NCBI GenBank assembly: GCA_044375105.1
Contig: JBILNK010000189.1
Location: 1 to 7,927, forward strand
Origin: JBIKLM01 sp044375105
Lineage (GTDB): Bacteria > Planctomycetota > UBA1135 > GCA-002686595
Length of the DNA stretch: 7,927 bases
Direction: 5' to 3'
The notes under the pieces were generated by a model, which saw nothing but the letters and a program-made list of their open reading frames with translations, made no database searches and had not been told where the DNA came from. Positions 6,434-7,927 of the stretch are shown one piece after another. Both the position numbers and the translations under genes were made by a program. Position 1 is the first letter of the stretch. Every line of letters begins with the position of its first letter.

Positions 6434-7927
6434 TCAGCGCGGGGCCAAGGCGTAGATCGCCGACAGGTCGTGGGAGAAGGCGTTGGCCGCCAGCACGTCC
6501 AGGCGCCCATCGCCGTTCAGGTCCCCGAGGGCTACGGCGAAACAGCCCAGGCCCGCGCCCAGGTCGGGCCAGCGGCCGAAGCCCTGCGCGTCGCCGCGCC
6601 AGGGGTAGAGCTCGAGCGCATGCTGGTTTTGCGCGGCGACGGCCAGGTCCGCATCGCCGTCGCCGTCGAGGTCGCCGGCGGCGAACTGGATCGGCTTTTG
6701 CCCCACGCGCGGACCGGGCAGCCAGCGCGGCTCTGCCCCGGGCTCGCACACGAACAGCCGCGCCTCCTTGGCGTCGCCGCTGAGGGCCGCCAGCAGGGCC
6801 AGCCGCGGGCCGGCCCGGGTCTCGAGCCAGGCCAGGTCGATCGGCGGGTGGGGCAGGGGCGTCCTCTGCTCGATCGAAAAGCGCCCCGCTCCATCCGGGC
6901 CGCGGACCCACAGCAGCGCCGGCTGCTCGCCGCCGGCCGCGATCCACAGGCCCCCCTCGGCGGGCACCAGGGCCACGGGGGGCGCCGGCAGGTCGGTCCA
7001 GTGCAGCTCGCGGGCCCCGGGGCGCCACAGGCCCAGGCGCGCGGCGCTTCCGTCCGCCAGCGCCAGCCCGCGATCGGCGCTCTGGCCGAAGCCGCACAGG
7101 GCGCTGGCGCGGCCCGCCGGCCAGGGCTCCGCCGCGGGCTCGAGGCCGCCGGCGCCGTCGCCCAGCAGCACGGTCAGCAGCGAGCCCGAGGTGGGCTCCA
7201 GCAGGACGGCCACGTCGCGGTCCCCGTCGCCATCCCAGTCGATGGCGGCCGCGCGCCGCGGCGAGGGGCCGACCGGCACGGAGCGGGGCTCCACCAAACG
7301 GCCGAAGCGGTTCAAGAAGCGCGTGGCGCGGCCCGCGGAGGAGTCGAGGCTCAGGGCCTCCGGCGGGCCGTCGCCATCCAAGTCGACCAGCAGGCAGCCC
7401 AGCGGGTTCGTGCCCACGGGCAGCCGCAGGGCCTGGTAGAAAACCGGTTGACCGAGCTGGGCCCGGCCGCTGCCCGGCAGCAGGCTGACCGCCAGGGCAT
7501 CGCGGTTGGCGATCGCCAGGTCCGGACGGCGATCGCCGTCGAAGTCCGCGCTGCACAGCGCGAAGGGCGATTGGCCCGCGTATTCCGTGGCCCGCAGGGC
7601 GAAGTCGCCGCTGCCGGGGTCGAAGCCGCCCAGCACGCCGTAGCTCGTGTCGTAGCGGTTGATCGTCAGCAACTCCTGGCGGCCATCGCCGTCGAGGTCC
7701 TGCGCGGCCAGGGCCATGGGCACCTTGCCCGGAGCCGAGCCGCGGCGCGGGGACGCCGCGGGGTCCGAAAGGTCGAGCAGCCACAGGCCCTGCTCGCCCG
7801 CCGCGATCGCCAGGCTCAGCCGCCCGGGCTCCAGCTCCACGGGGCACAGGTCGCGCGGGATCTCGGGCAGCTCGAAGCGCCGGCTCGGCTCCGCAGCGCC
7901 GCCCGAGTCCGGCAGCGCAGCGAAGCC
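6434..7927 (-). CDS. FG-GAP/VCBS-repeat beta-propeller protein (5' end outside window)
   Basis: The frame is open to the right edge; a GTG at 7840 exists, but the 29 codons before it read as the same protein (FELPEIPRDLCP), so the start lies beyond the window. The visible 497 aa carry six calcium-loop motifs of the FG-GAP/VCBS type, each with an A-x-D-x-D-G-D-like core followed by a hydrophobic strand: DLDGDGRQE (first base 7699), DFDGDRRPD (7546), DLDGDGPPE (7384), DWDGDGDRD (7240), DLDGDGDAD (6673) and DLNGDGRLD (6523). Between 7240 and 6673 are Trp-rich strands without the acidic loop, which look like degenerate blades. Such proteins fold as integrin-like propellers, are normally exported, and serve in adhesion or binding. 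The C-terminus ends shortly after the last repeat, with no sorting or anchor domain. Family assignment is firm; the ligand is unknown. Confidence 0.92.
   Translation of the reverse strand, partial: GFAALPDSGGAAEPSRRFELPEIPRDLCPVELEPGRLSLAIAAGEQGLWLLDLSDPAASPRRGSAPGKVPMALAAQDLDGDGRQELLTINRYDTSYGVLGGFDPGSGDFALRATEYAGQSPFALCSADFDGDRRPDLAIANRDALAVSLLPGSGRAQLGQPVFYQALRLPVGTNPLGCLLVDLDGDGPPEALSLDSSAGRATRFLNRFGRLVEPRSVPVGPSPRRAAAIDWDGDGDRDVAVLLEPTSGSLLTVLLGDGAGGLEPAAEPWPAGRASALCGFGQSADRGLALADGSAARLGLWRPGARELHWTDLPAPPVALVPAEGGLWIAAGGEQPALLWVRGPDGAGRFSIEQRTPLPHPPIDLAWLETRAGPRLALLAALSGDAKEARLFVCEPGAEPRWLPGPRVGQKPIQFAAGDLDGDGDADLAVAAQNQHALELYPWRGDAQGFGRWPDLGAGLGCFAVALGDLNGDGRLDVLAANAFSHDLSAIYALAPR

Noticed and set aside
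6405..7847. 480-codon minus-strand frame overlapping the propeller gene
   Set aside because: The alternative frame has Arg/Gly/Pro-rich sequence; the frame ending at 6434 carries the FG-GAP/VCBS motifs.
1..7927. CRISPR array, tRNA, rRNA, insertion sequence or attachment site
   Set aside because: No regularly spaced repeats, cloverleaf, transposase motif or terminal inverted repeats with target duplication were seen.

Overview
The window is strongly GC-rich with extreme G/C at third codon positions, and almost all of it is coding. It carries five genes: two on the plus strand at the left, one on the minus strand, one on the plus strand, and a last one on the minus strand running off the right edge. 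Four of the five products have clear or probable secretion signals. The gene content is carboxypeptidase-regulatory-like repeats, a large secreted helical protein, an S8 subtilase with a calcium-type DNDGNG loop, a TlpA-like thioredoxin and an FG-GAP/VCBS propeller. This recalls an environmental Planctomycetota-like or similar high-GC bacterium, but no marker gene is present, so the taxon is a guess. All five genes end in TGA, so TGA is a normal stop here.

Layout. Positions 3-1325 (+): secreted protein with repeated beta-sandwich domains, open at the left edge. 1322-3142 (+): secreted 606-aa protein of unknown function, translationally coupled to the first through a 4-base GTGA overlap. 3143-3474: non-coding, with three hairpins; the last is a perfect terminator for the leftward gene. 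3475-4812 (-): secreted subtilisin-like serine protease with an intact Asp/His/Ser triad. 4813-5141: divergent intergenic region. 5142-6188 (+): TlpA-like thioredoxin with an in-frame TGA at 5361-5363. 6189-6433: convergent intergenic region with terminator-like inverted repeats. 6434-7927 (-): FG-GAP/VCBS-type beta-propeller protein, open at the right edge.

The main discovery is the thioredoxin. Its reading frame is continuous on both sides of the TGA, and the TGA falls exactly on the first cysteine of the redox motif (W-TGA-G-P-C where the family has W-C-G-P-C). Selenocysteine insertion gives one 348-aa selenoprotein with a U-G-P-C active site. A routine ORF caller would split it into a 73-aa fragment and a headless 268-aa fragment. 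Hairpins directly after the TGA could serve as a bacterial SECIS element. The genes do not form an obvious single pathway; the common theme is envelope or extracellular proteins.
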